From Pseudomonas fluorescens (lineage in GTDB: Bacteria; Pseudomonadota; Gammaproteobacteria; Pseudomonadales; Pseudomonadaceae), in the NCBI RefSeq assembly GCF_002022275.1, contig NZ_MSDF01000025.1, positions 134,775 to 198,774 on the forward strand: a DNA stretch of 64,000 nt, read 5' to 3'. This document shows, piece after piece, positions 17,472-26,025 of this stretch; positions within the stretch are counted from its first letter, which is position 1; every line of letters begins with the position of its first letter. The position numbers and the translations under genes were made by a program. The notes under the pieces were generated by a model. That model made no database searches. It had not been told where the DNA came from and worked only from the letters and a program-made list of their open reading frames with translations.

Positions 17472-19466
17472 ATGGAACGGTTACGAGCCTTCCTGGTGGG
17501 GTTGCCACGCCGTAAAAAACGCCTGATTCAAGTGGCTACCGATGTTGTGGTGGTCTGGGCTGCTCTGTGGCTGGCATTTGTCGTTCGGCTCGGCGTTGAC
17601 GAGATGGTCAACCCCCTTCGGGCCCATCTGTGGTTGTTCATCGTCGCTCCGGTTGTTGCTATCCCTTTATTCATACGCTTTGGCATGTACCGGGCGGTGA
17701 TGCGTTACTTCGGCAATGATGCGCTTGTTGCGATTATCAAGGCGGTCAGTTTGTCGTCGCTGATTCTCGGCGTCGTCGTTTACTGGTACAGCAATCACCA
17801 GAACGTGGTTCCCCGCTCCATCGTGTTCAACTATTGGTGGTTGAGCCTGATTATGGTGGGTGGGCTGCGCCTTGCCATGCGTCAGTACTTCCTGGGCGAC
17901 TGGTTCGCCGCCTCCCAGCACGTGCCTTTCACCAGCCGCGATGACGGCCTGCCGCGCGTGGCGATTTACGGCGCCGGAGCCGCGGGCAATCAACTGGTCG
18001 CCGCGCTGCGCATGGGCCGGGTGATGCGCCCTGTGGCCTTCATTGACGACGATGCCAGCATTGCCGACCGAGTGATTTCAGGCCTGCAGGTCTACAAGCC
18101 CAAGCACATCCAACGCATGATTGACGCCACCGGCGCCCAGGAAATACTGCTCGCGATCCCTTCTTCCAACCGTGGGCGCCGTCGTGAAATCCTCGGGTTC
18201 CTCGAAGGTTTTCCATTGCACGTGCGCAGCGTTCCGGGCTTTATGGATTTGGCCAGCGGCAGGGTCAAGGTGGATGACATCCAGGAAGTCGACATCGCAG
18301 ACTTGTTGGGACGTGATGCGGTACCGGCGCAGGCCGAGCTGCTGGAGCACTGCATCAAGGGGCAAAACGTCCTGGTGACTGGTGCGGGCGGTTCGATCGG
18401 TTCGGAACTCTGCCGGCAGATCCTGGTTTTGCGCCCCACCACGCTGCTGCTGCTGGAGCACAGCGAGTTCAACCTCTACAGCATCCTTTCGGAGCTGGAG
18501 CAGCGAGTGATCCGTGAGTCGCTGCCGGTCAAGTTGCTGCCTATTCTGGGGTCGGTGCGCAATCAGTCCAAGCTGTTGGACGTGATGAAGACCTGGCATG
18601 TGGACACTGTCTACCATGCCGCGGCCTATAAGCATGTGCCGATGGTCGAGCACAATATCGCCGAAGGCGTCTTGAACAATGTCATCGGTACCTTGAACAC
18701 GGCGCAGGCCGCGTTGCAGGCGGGTGTGTCGAACTTTGTACTGATCTCCACCGACAAGGCCGTTCGCCCGACCAATGTGATGGGCAGTACCAAACGCCTG
18801 GCCGAATTGACACTGCAAGCGCTCAGCCGTGAACTGGCGCCGGTATTGTTCGGTGACAAATCAAACGTCTCGCGGGTCAATAAAACCCGTTTCACCATGG
18901 TGCGGTTCGGCAATGTGCTGGGCTCTTCGGGTTCGGTGATTCCGCTGTTCCATAAGCAGATCAAATCGGGTGGGCCGCTGACGGTGACTCACCCCAAGAT
19001 CACTCGTTATTTCATGACCATTCCCGAAGCCGCGCAACTGGTTATTCAGGCAGGCTCCATGGGGCTCGGCGGGGACGTGTTCGTATTGGACATGGGCGAG
19101 CCGGTCAAAATCGTCGAGTTGGCGGAGAAAATGATCCACTTGTCCGGCTTGAGCGTTCGCTCTGACAAGAACCCGCATGGCGATATTGCCATCGAATTTT
19201 CCGGCCTGCGCCCGGGCGAAAAGCTTTACGAAGAGTTGCTGATCGGTGACAACGTGGTGGCTACCCAGCACCCGATGATTATGAGTGCCAATGAAGATCA
19301 CCTGGCTTGGGATGTGCTCAAAAGCAAGCTGACCGAACTGCTGGCGGCGGTGGAGGGGGATGACTACACCCGCGTCCGCCAACTGCTGCGCGAGACGGTC
19401 AGCGGGTACGCGCCGGATGGTGAGATCGTCGATTGGATCTACCAGCAGCGACGTTTGGAGCCGTGA
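17472..19466 (+). CDS. wbpM: UDP-GlcNAc C4,6-dehydratase (WbpM)
   Basis: A 664-residue protein: four N-terminal membrane segments, a first nucleotide-binding fold (YGAGAAGNQLVAAL near residue 170) and a cytoplasmic SDR domain (VTGAGGSIGSELCRQIL near residue 300; STDKAVRPTNVMGSTKR with the Ser-Met-Lys active site). It makes the 4-keto precursor for the WbpV/WbjF step. ATG 17472 was preferred to GTG 17457 because MERLRAFLVGLPRR matches the start and length of P. aeruginosa WbpM. It marks the right end of the O-antigen locus and is GC-rich, unlike wzx and wzy. Confidence 0.95.
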   Translation: MERLRAFLVGLPRRKKRLIQVATDVVVVWAALWLAFVVRLGVDEMVNPLRAHLWLFIVAPVVAIPLFIRFGMYRAVMRYFGNDALVAIIKAVSLSSLILGVVVYWYSNHQNVVPRSIVFNYWWLSLIMVGGLRLAMRQYFLGDWFAASQHVPFTSRDDGLPRVAIYGAGAAGNQLVAALRMGRVMRPVAFIDDDASIADRVISGLQVYKPKHIQRMIDATGAQEILLAIPSSNRGRRREILGFLEGFPLHVRSVPGFMDLASGRVKVDDIQEVDIADLLGRDAVPAQAELLEHCIKGQNVLVTGAGGSIGSELCRQILVLRPTTLLLLEHSEFNLYSILSELEQRVIRESLPVKLLPILGSVRNQSKLLDVMKTWHVDTVYHAAAYKHVPMVEHNIAEGVLNNVIGTLNTAQAALQAGVSNFVLISTDKAVRPTNVMGSTKRLAELTLQALSRELAPVLFGDKSNVSRVNKTRFTMVRFGNVLGSSGSVIPLFHKQIKSGGPLTVTHPKITRYFMTIPEAAQLVIQAGSMGLGGDVFVLDMGEPVKIVELAEKMIHLSGLSVRSDKNPHGDIAIEFSGLRPGEKLYEELLIGDNVVATQHPMIMSANEDHLAWDVLKSKLTELLAAVEGDDYTRVRQLLRETVSGYAPDGEIVDWIYQQRRLEP

Positions 19467-19521
19467 TTTAACACACTGTTACTCATGGGTTTTTGACTAT
19501 CTTCAAACATCACCTAAGTTA

Positions 19522-19550
19522 GAAAAGCAGCTTTTGGAAAGCTGCTTTTC
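19522..19550 (+). terminator. Rho-independent terminator ending the O-antigen cluster
   Basis: A 13-bp perfect stem (GAAAAGCAGCTTT / AAAGCTGCTTTTC) with a 3-base loop, 56 bases after wbpM, followed by TTCTTCC. Confidence 0.85.
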
Positions 19551-19577
19551 TTCTTCCGATGTCATGGAGCGTCACCA

Positions 19578-19910
19578 ATGCAAAACACTTACATCTCTTC
19601 CCTGATCTTTGCTTTTCTCACCAGTATCTCTGTAGCCACTCACGCCGCCCCGTCCGCTAAACCGGAAGCCCCTGCGCCTGTTACTGCGCAGATGGTCAAA
19701 GTCGAGCAATCCGCCAAGGTCAATCTCAACGCCGCCGATGCCGAGACCCTTCGTCGTGACCTGTTCGGTATCGGCGCCGCGAAAGCAAAGGCGATCATCG
19801 CCTATCGCGACAGCAACGGCCCATTCACTGCGGTGGATGAGTTACTGGAGGTTAAGGGTATCGGCAAGGCGTTACTGGAGAAGAATCGCGACAGGTTGGC
19901 GATCAACTAA
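19578..19910 (+). CDS. ComEA-like helix-hairpin-helix protein
   Basis: A 110-residue secreted protein with a signal peptide (about residues 1-23, ending THAAP), a Pro/Ala-rich linker, and a double helix-hairpin-helix (VNLNAADAETL, LFGIGAAKAKAIIAYR, LLEVKGIGKALLEKN). ComEA proteins bind double-stranded DNA in the periplasm during DNA uptake; the function here is inferred from family. A ComEA-like gene next to wbpM is the usual right flank of the locus in Pseudomonas. Confidence 0.88.
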   Translation: MQNTYISSLIFAFLTSISVATHAAPSAKPEAPAPVTAQMVKVEQSAKVNLNAADAETLRRDLFGIGAAKAKAIIAYRDSNGPFTAVDELLEVKGIGKALLEKNRDRLAIN

Positions 19911-19928
19911 GGAACTGAGTGCAGGGCG

Positions 19929-19953
19929 GAAGGCCGATCATTGATCGGCCTTC
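19929..19953. terminator. Bidirectional terminator between comEA-like and tetR genes
   Basis: A 12-bp perfect stem (GAAGGCCGATCA / TGATCGGCCTTC) lies 18 bases after the ComEA-like gene and overlaps the last codons of the convergent TetR gene. T-rich sequence on the plus side is modest (TTCTCTTC). Confidence 0.65.
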
Positions 19954-20516
19954 TCTTCGTCCGAAACCTGGTCTTTCAATGTCCCGCGCACGACTTCCAG
20001 AATGCGTGCTGCCAATTTCGGGTTTTCAACGCTTCTTGCCAATACCAGTGCGCCCACCAGGGTCGACATCAACACCAGGCTTTTTTCATCAGCATTTTCG
20101 CTGCCCAAGGCCGCCTCAACCTGCTTCAACCGAGCCTCAAGCACTGCATCCGTCGTCGAACTGTGCTGACCTCTCAGCCCCAGTTCGGAGGACATGGTCG
20201 GTAACGGGCAGCCCTGATCGGGTGAGGTCAGGTGCCATTCAGACAGGTAGCTGTCAATGAAAGCATCCAGTGGTCGCGCTTGGCTGAACAGTGTTTCACA
20301 GTGTGCATCCAGTTCCGCAGCAGCGGCCTGGAGAGCCTTTTCCACCAGTTCGTCCTTTGATTTGAAGTGCGCGTAGAAACCGCCATGTGTAAGGTTCAAT
20401 GCTTTCATCAACGGCTGCAGGCCGGTGGCGCCAATACCATCGCGGCGAAAGCGTACAGAAGCTTCCTTGATGATGCGCTGGTGGGTCTGAGCTTTGTGTT
20501 GTTGTGAGTAACGCAT
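19938..20516 (-). CDS. TetR/AcrR family transcriptional regulator
   Basis: A 192-residue repressor-type protein. The N-terminal helix-turn-helix is clear: TIREASVRF-like segment RIIKEASVRFRRDGI, then LTHGGFYAHFKSKDELVEKAL. The C-terminal ligand domain holds a Cys in DQGCPLPTM. The start MRYSQQHK (20516) was preferred to a frame extension of nine residues. It is divergent from the GntR gene with ~130 bases between, so it may regulate itself or that gene. The ligand is unknown. Confidence 0.88.
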   Translation of the reverse strand: MRYSQQHKAQTHQRIIKEASVRFRRDGIGATGLQPLMKALNLTHGGFYAHFKSKDELVEKALQAAAAELDAHCETLFSQARPLDAFIDSYLSEWHLTSPDQGCPLPTMSSELGLRGQHSSTTDAVLEARLKQVEAALGSENADEKSLVLMSTLVGALVLARSVENPKLAARILEVVRGTLKDQVSDEEKADQ

Positions 20517-20649
20517 GGTAATGCCTCGATGACGTGGCGGCATTTTAGCGGAGTTGCGTCTTTTTACCCATCGGAGTAATGACTGAGAGCCTTGGCATGG
20601 AAAGTGATTACATTTACTTCAGTGATTGTTCAACAATCGGGAGGTGATC

Positions 20650-21294
20650 ATGACCCTTGGTTTGTCGTTGGCTGACCAGATTGCCCTGGAACTGCGTGCC
20701 GACATCATTGGCGGGCGGCTTTTGCCCGGCATGGCATTGATCGAAGTGGACCTGGTGAAGGCCTATAACGCCTCGCGCAATACCATTCGCGAAGCGTTGC
20801 ATCGCCTTGGGCAAGAGGGGCTGACACGCTATGTACGCAATAAGGGCGTGATGGTCCGGCGATTGGAGCGTGAAGAGGTGCGCGATTTGTTTGTCGTGCG
20901 TCGTACTCTTGAACTGCAGGCCATCGCACACAGCAGCGCTTTGACGGAACAGCAGGCCGAGCGCATGCAAAACGCCATTGAGGCCACGACGCTGGCCCGG
21001 GAACGTGAAGACTGGCGGGCAGTGGCGACTCACAGTTTGCTGTTCCACCAACTGATTGTCGGGTTGATGCACAGCCCGTTGTTCGATGAGTTTTTCGCTC
21101 AGGTCATTGCGCAACTGCGCCTGGTGTTTTGTGCTGCACCTGACGAGCAGCGATTCCAGTCGCCCTGGCTTGAGCGCGACCGCGAGATTTACTCACTGCT
21201 GGAAAAAGGCAACCGGCTCGCGGCGCAAGAGGCGATGAGCCAGTACCTGCACGATTCGGAACGCCTTTCGCTCGCGCTGTTTGACTACCCTTAA
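20650..21294 (+). CDS. GntR family regulator, FCD subfamily
   Basis: A 214-residue protein with an N-terminal winged helix (LADQIALELRADIIGG, then YNASRNTIREALHRL) and a C-terminal helical FCD domain (VRRTLELQAIAHSSA, FHQLIVGLMHS). FCD regulators usually sense carboxylic or amino acids and control adjacent catabolic genes. ATG 20650 follows GGGAGGTGATC. The DUF1989 gene begins 15 bases downstream, so the pair is probably one operon. Confidence 0.9.
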   Translation: MTLGLSLADQIALELRADIIGGRLLPGMALIEVDLVKAYNASRNTIREALHRLGQEGLTRYVRNKGVMVRRLEREEVRDLFVVRRTLELQAIAHSSALTEQQAERMQNAIEATTLAREREDWRAVATHSLLFHQLIVGLMHSPLFDEFFAQVIAQLRLVFCAAPDEQRFQSPWLERDREIYSLLEKGNRLAAQEAMSQYLHDSERLSLALFDYP

Positions 21295-21308
21295 CGGAGG
21301 ATCGCCTT

Positions 21309-22157
21309 ATGTATAAAGATTACCCAGCCGCTTACCAAGTCAGCAAAGGTTCGGCGTTGCAGGTCGATACGGCGTTCTATGAGCGTATTCGTGATCGGGC
21401 TGACAAGCGCACGCTGATCGAGCAGTTTGAAGTGCCGATTCGCACGGGCAAGGCATGGAAAGTTCCGGCCGGGCACGTGTTTCGTGTGACGACGCCAGTG
21501 GGCCCGCAAGTAGGCGACTTTAACGTATGGAACGCCAATGACCCTCGCGAACGCCTTTGGGCCGCGCGTACGCGCCAGTTGCAAGGCGCCCACGTCAGCA
21601 CCCATGACCGGCTGTGGTCGAACCTGCCGTTTCTACGGCCTTTAGTCACGATCACCGATGACAGCCTGGCAAGTTACGGTATCGATGAACACGGCGGCCG
21701 GCTGCACGATTTGCTCGGCACTCGCTGCGACCCCTATGTGAATCGCATGCTGACAGGGGAGGATTTTCACCATCATTGCCACTCGAACCTGACCCGCGCT
21801 GTGCTGCCTCACGGCCTGACTGAATTCGATGTGCATGACGTGTTGAACATCTTTCAGTGCACGGGCCTCAATCACGACGACATGTACTTCATGAAAGCCT
21901 GCCCGGCGCAGAAGGGTGACTACCTGGAGTTTTTTGCCGAGATTGATTTGCTCTGTGCATTGTCCACCTGCCCGGGCGGGGACTTGTCACTGCCGATGTG
22001 GGGGCCGGAGGCACAGGACCCGCTGACGGTATGTCGCCCGCTGGGTGTCGAGATCTATCAGCTGGAAGATGAGTTGCTCGAAGGCTGGAGCCAGCCTGAG
22101 CGTGCTGCCTATAAAGGGCAGCACGGTTTGCATATTGCCAAGGCGGCATGGGAGTAG
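21309..22157 (+). CDS. DUF1989 / urea carboxylase-associated family protein
   Basis: A 282-residue protein resembling the urea carboxylase-associated (DUF1989) family. Conserved features: WKVPAGHVFRVTTPVGPQVGDFN, THDRLWSNLPF, a His-rich stretch EDFHHHCHSNL near residue 153 and cysteine motif STCPGGDLS near residue 222. Some relatives sit with urea or amine degradation genes, but no urea carboxylase or allophanate hydrolase is present here. The reaction is unknown. CGGAGG precedes the start; the upstream partner is the FCD regulator and an amine-type permease lies just beyond. Confidence 0.82.
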   Translation: MYKDYPAAYQVSKGSALQVDTAFYERIRDRADKRTLIEQFEVPIRTGKAWKVPAGHVFRVTTPVGPQVGDFNVWNANDPRERLWAARTRQLQGAHVSTHDRLWSNLPFLRPLVTITDDSLASYGIDEHGGRLHDLLGTRCDPYVNRMLTGEDFHHHCHSNLTRAVLPHGLTEFDVHDVLNIFQCTGLNHDDMYFMKACPAQKGDYLEFFAEIDLLCALSTCPGGDLSLPMWGPEAQDPLTVCRPLGVEIYQLEDELLEGWSQPERAAYKGQHGLHIAKAAWE

Positions 22158-22163
22158 ACCCGC

Positions 22164-22331
22164 CTAGCGATCCTGCGCGTCCTTGGCATCCGCCTGGGCG
22201 TTTCGTTCGGCCACGCGTTTGCGTTGTTCGTCGGTGAGTTCCACCTTGTTGGCGCTGTCACGCAGCATCAGCAGCCCACCGACGATCGACCCGATCGCTA
22301 CCACCAAAATCAACCACGCATACCACGGCAT
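22164..22331 (-). CDS. Small membrane protein (DUF2897-like)
   Basis: A 55-residue protein with one membrane helix (WYAWLILVVAIGSIVGGLLM) and a charged cytoplasmic tail (ELTDEQRKRVAERNAQADAK). It resembles DUF2897 proteins found in pseudomonads. The start MPWYAW at 22331 has AAGGAGAG upstream. It is convergent with the DUF1989 gene, six bases apart, with no visible terminator between. Confidence 0.75.
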   Translation of the reverse strand: MPWYAWLILVVAIGSIVGGLLMLRDSANKVELTDEQRKRVAERNAQADAKDAQDR

Positions 22332-22442
22332 AAGGCTCTCCTTGAGGCAGGTCGCCGTGGGAGAATTTTCCCACGGTAATAACTGCTTTGAGTTATAGGC
22401 TTTCACAGTAGTTCAGTGTAGGCCTGTTCCGCCTCGTTAACC

Positions 22443-23807
22443 TCACAGCCCGGTCAGCATCGCATCTGCTGGTGCATCGGCACGGTCTTGCGCGGTCAGC
22501 TGGAAGTAGATGAACCCCGCCACCATAAAGCCCAGGAAGATCAGACCGATCAGCGCGTTGAACCAGGCCATGGCGACCAGGCACACAACCGCCAACACCA
22601 GCGCAATGCCCGGCACGATCGGGTAGCCCGGGGCGCGGAAGGTGCGCTCCAGCAGCGGCTCGGTCTTACGCAGTTTGAACAGGCTGAGCATGCTCATGAT
22701 GTACATGACGATGGCTCCGAACACCGCCATGGTGATCATCGCCGCGGTCAGGGTCATGCCGCCCAGGTTGATCAATCCGTCACTGTAGATTGCAGCAATG
22801 CCCACGACTCCACCGGCGATAATCGCCCGGTGCGGTGTCTGAAAGCGCGACAGTTTGGCGAGGAAGGAGGGCAGGTAACCGGCGCGGGCCAGCGCGAAAA
22901 ACTGGCGCGAATAGCCAAGGATGATGCCGTGGAAGCTTGCCACCAGGCCAAACAGGCCGATCCACACCAGCATGTGCAGCCAGCCGGAGCTGTCGCCCAC
23001 TACGGTTTTCATGGCTTGCGGCAGCGGGTCGTTGATGTTCGACAAGGTGCGCCAATCGCCCACACCGCCCGCAAAGAACATCACGCCCATGGCCAGTACC
23101 ACCAGGGTCAGAATGCCGCTGATGTAGGCTTTTGGAATAGTGCGCTTGGGATCTTTCGCTTCTTCAGCCGCCATGGCCGCACCCTCAATGGCGAGGAAGA
23201 ACCAAATGGCGAATGGGATGGCGGCAAACATCCCTGCAATCGCTGGCGCGCCAAACGTGTCGGAACCGGCCCAGCCATTGAGTGCAAAGTTGCTGAAGCT
23301 GAACGCAGGGGCAACTACGCCCATGAACACCAGCAATTCGGCGACCGCGAGCACGCAGACCACCAGTTCGAACGTGGCCGCCAGTTTCACACCGAGAATG
23401 TTCAGGCCCATAAACACGATGTACGCGCCGACCGCTGCGTGTTTCGGATCGAGCGCGGGAAACTGCACATTCAGATAGGCGCCAATCGCCAAGGCAATCG
23501 CTGGCGGGGCGAAGACGAATTCAATCAACGTTGCCAGCCCGGCGATCAAGCCACCTTTCTCTCCAAAGGCCCGACGGCTGTAGGCAAACGGCCCGCCAGC
23601 ATGTGGAATCGCGGTAGTCAGCTCGGTGAAACTGAAGATAAAGCAGGTGTACATTGCCGCGACCATCAACGAGGTCACCAGGAAGCCCAACGTACCGGCG
23701 ACGCCCCAGCCGTAGCTCCAGCCAAAGTATTCGCCGGAAATGACCAGCCCGACGGCAATACCCCACAGGTGCAAGGTGCCCAAAGTAGGTTTGAGTTGTG
23801 TGTTCAT
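22443..23807 (-). CDS. APC-superfamily permease, ethanolamine-permease type
   Basis: A 454-residue transporter with 12 predicted membrane segments. The N-terminal GIAVGLVISGEYFGWSYGW and AGGPFAYSRRAFGEKGGLIA, and IEGAAMAAEEAKDPKRTIPKA near residue 205, are characteristic of ethanolamine permeases. No eutBC genes are in the window, so the substrate is only suggested. The start at 23807 has AGGGAGAG upstream. Its divergent upstream region contains a REP doublet and the kdp promoter. Confidence 0.82.
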   Translation of the reverse strand: MNTQLKPTLGTLHLWGIAVGLVISGEYFGWSYGWGVAGTLGFLVTSLMVAAMYTCFIFSFTELTTAIPHAGGPFAYSRRAFGEKGGLIAGLATLIEFVFAPPAIALAIGAYLNVQFPALDPKHAAVGAYIVFMGLNILGVKLAATFELVVCVLAVAELLVFMGVVAPAFSFSNFALNGWAGSDTFGAPAIAGMFAAIPFAIWFFLAIEGAAMAAEEAKDPKRTIPKAYISGILTLVVLAMGVMFFAGGVGDWRTLSNINDPLPQAMKTVVGDSSGWLHMLVWIGLFGLVASFHGIILGYSRQFFALARAGYLPSFLAKLSRFQTPHRAIIAGGVVGIAAIYSDGLINLGGMTLTAAMITMAVFGAIVMYIMSMLSLFKLRKTEPLLERTFRAPGYPIVPGIALVLAVVCLVAMAWFNALIGLIFLGFMVAGFIYFQLTAQDRADAPADAMLTGL

Positions 23808-23972
23808 CGTGTTGCTCTCCCTGAACCGGTTGGAATGATTCAAGGTGTTGCAGCGGCCATGCCAGCCTGAGAATCATTGTCGTAAAGCCGCGCAACTGTC
23901 GCGTGCGGAATGGTTTTGCGTTTGAATTTTTGCAGCGGTGCACCAGTAAAGGGCGGTGCTGACTCAGCCGTC

Positions 23973-24062
23973 GCTATCGCGGGCAAGCCCGGCTCCCACA
24001 GTTGATTGAGGTCAGCCCAGACACCTCAGTCAAGTGTGGGCGCCGGGCTTGCCCGCGATGAG
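23973..24062. repeat. REP doublet (REPIN-like inverted pair)
   Basis: Two REP-like units in inverted orientation: ATCGCGGGCAAGCCCGGCTC on the left and its near complement (GGGCTTGCCCGCGAT) on the right, about 55 bases apart. They lie between the permease and kdpF. The core recurs at 28703 and, as a variant, at 32222. Confidence 0.85.
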
Positions 24063-24078
24063 GCCCTTCCAGCCAGCA

Positions 24079-24164
24079 TAAATCCCCCTGTAAACCCCGC
24101 ATAAACCCACTCTTTACGCCGTCTTTACGCCCCGCGTGCACCCTCGCTCTCGTTCCTTTACGCC
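24079..24164 (+). promoter_or_regulatory. Phased half-site array upstream of kdpF (predicted KdpE operator)
   Basis: Six related octamers recur in helical phase: TAAATCCC (24079), TAAACCCC (24091), TAAACCCA (24102), TTTACGCC (24113), TTTACGCC (24124) and TTTACGCC (24157). Spacings are 12, 11, 11, 11 and 33 bases. OmpR/PhoB-family regulators bind head-to-tail repeats with 11-bp period, and the known E. coli KdpE site contains TTTTTACACCCCGC. Assignment to KdpE is inference from position and pattern. Confidence 0.6.
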
Positions 24165-24220
24165 ACTCCTGCCGACAATTGCCCTACACGCGGCAATCGC
24201 CGCAATTCGGAGAGACTTCC

Positions 24221-24310
24221 ATGAGCGTTCTGGACGGGGTGTCACTGCTATTGGCCGTGGCGCTGTTCATTTATCTGCTGGTTGCGCTGTTACGCGCGGA
24301 TCGGAACTAG
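24221..24310 (+). CDS. kdpF: K+-transporting ATPase small subunit KdpF
   Basis: A 29-residue single-span peptide (MSVLDGVSLLLAVALFIYLL, ending RADRN) 9 bases before kdpA. GGAGAGACTTCC precedes the ATG. KdpF stabilises the Kdp complex in the inner membrane. Position, size and hydrophobicity identify it. Confidence 0.88.
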   Translation: MSVLDGVSLLLAVALFIYLLVALLRADRN

Positions 24311-24319
24311 GAGCAGGCT

Positions 24320-26014
24320 ATGCACAGTTATGACTATTGGCTGATCATCGCCTTCTTTGCCGTGGTGCTGGTGCCGGCACCCTTCCTGGGGCGGTTCTAC
24401 TACAAGGTAATGGAAGGCCAGCGCACGTGGCTGACGCCGGTGTTCGGCCCCGTGGAGCGCGTGTGCTATCGCCTTTCGGGCGTGGATGAGCATCAGGAAC
24501 AAAGCTGGCAGAAATACACGCTGGCGCTGCTGGCATTCAACCTTGCCGGTTTTGTGCTGTTGTTCGCGATCCTGCTGTTCCAGGAATACTTGCCACTGAA
24601 CCCGCAGAAATTACCGGGTCAGGAGTGGACACTGGCGTTCAACACGGCGGTCAGTTTCATGACCAACACCAACTGGCAGAACTACAGCGGTGAAGCGTCC
24701 CTGAGCTACCTCAGCCAGATGGCCGGCCTCACCGTACAGAACTTTGTCAGTGCGGCCACCGGCCTCGCGGTCCTGGTCGCCTTGTGCCGTGGGATTGGTC
24801 GCAAATCCACCAAGACGTTGGGTAACTTCTGGGTCGACATGACCCGCGCCACCCTCTACGGCCTGCTGCCGATGTGCTTGGTGTTTGCGCTGTTCCTCGT
24901 TTGGCAGGGCGTGCCACAAACCTTCGCTCACTATGTGAACGCAGTGACCCTGCAGGGCGTTGATCAGGTGATCCCACTGGGCCCTGCGGCCAGCCAGATT
25001 GCGATCAAGCAATTGGGCACCAACGGCGGCGGCTTCTTCGGCGTCAACTCGGCGCACCCGTTTGAAGACCCGACGGCGTGGGCCAATCTGTTCGAACTGG
25101 GCGCGATCATCCTGATTCCGGTGGCGCTGGTGTTCACCTTCGGTCACTACGTGAAAGACCTGCGTCAGAGCCGGGCGATCCTCGGTTGCATGCTGGCCTT
25201 GTTCCTGATCGGCGGCGCGACTTCACTGTGGGCCGAATACCAGCCCAACCCGGCGCTGAGCAACCCTGCCGTTGAGCAAACCGCACCGCTGGAAGGTAAA
25301 GAAGCGCGCTTCGGCACCACCGGCACTGTGTTGTGGTCGGTGGCCACCACCGCGGCATCCAACGGTTCGGTCAACGGCATGCAGGACAGCCTCAACCCTC
25401 TGAGCGGCATGGTGGCACTGGTCAACATGATGGTCGGCGAAGTGATCTTCGGCGGCGTCGGCGCCGGCATGTACGGCATGTTGCTCAACGTCCTGATCGC
25501 GGTGTTCCTCGCCGGGCTGATGATCGGCCGCACGCCGGAATACCTCGGCAAGAAGCTCCAGGCCAAGGAAGTGCAGTTGCTCGTCGTGACCTTGCTGGTG
25601 ATGCCGGTCGGTACTCTGGTTCTGGGCGCTATCGCGGCCAGCTTGCCAGGCCCTGCAGGTGCCATCAGTAACCCTGGCCCTCACGGCTTCAGCCAGTTGC
25701 TGTACGCCTACACCTCGGCCAGTGCCAACAACGGCTCGGCGTTCGGCGGCTTCAGTGCCAACACCACGTTCCACAACCTGATGCTGAGCCTGAGCATGTT
25801 GCTCGGTCGCTTCGGCTACATCCTCCCGGTACTGGCTCTGGCCGGCAGCCTGGCGATGAAAAAGACTGCACCGATCGGCCAGAACAGCTTTCCGACCCAT
25901 GGCCCGCTGTTCGTGACCCTGTTGACCGTGACCATTTTGCTGGTGGGCGGCCTGACCTTCCTGCCAACACTGGCACTGGGCCCTATCGCTGAACACCTGA
26001 GCATGGGCTTCTGA
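24320..26014 (+). CDS. kdpA: Potassium-transporting ATPase subunit A
   Basis: A 564-residue channel-like membrane subunit that binds and conducts K+. Filter-type repeats are visible: MTNTNWQNYSGE near residue 113, GTNGGGFFGVNSAHPFEDP near residue 232, AASNGSVNGM near residue 345 and SANNGSAFGGFSANT near residue 470. It has the many hydrophobic segments expected and the family's length. First large gene of the kdpFABC operon, followed 11 bases later by kdpB. Confidence 0.97.
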   Translation: MHSYDYWLIIAFFAVVLVPAPFLGRFYYKVMEGQRTWLTPVFGPVERVCYRLSGVDEHQEQSWQKYTLALLAFNLAGFVLLFAILLFQEYLPLNPQKLPGQEWTLAFNTAVSFMTNTNWQNYSGEASLSYLSQMAGLTVQNFVSAATGLAVLVALCRGIGRKSTKTLGNFWVDMTRATLYGLLPMCLVFALFLVWQGVPQTFAHYVNAVTLQGVDQVIPLGPAASQIAIKQLGTNGGGFFGVNSAHPFEDPTAWANLFELGAIILIPVALVFTFGHYVKDLRQSRAILGCMLALFLIGGATSLWAEYQPNPALSNPAVEQTAPLEGKEARFGTTGTVLWSVATTAASNGSVNGMQDSLNPLSGMVALVNMMVGEVIFGGVGAGMYGMLLNVLIAVFLAGLMIGRTPEYLGKKLQAKEVQLLVVTLLVMPVGTLVLGAIAASLPGPAGAISNPGPHGFSQLLYAYTSASANNGSAFGGFSANTTFHNLMLSLSMLLGRFGYILPVLALAGSLAMKKTAPIGQNSFPTHGPLFVTLLTVTILLVGGLTFLPTLALGPIAEHLSMGF

Positions 26015-26025
26015 GGGATATGACA

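Noticed and set aside
22488..23870. 460-codon plus-strand frame opposite the permease gene
   Set aside because: Composition (many H, Q, R, G) is that of antisense translation of a membrane protein.
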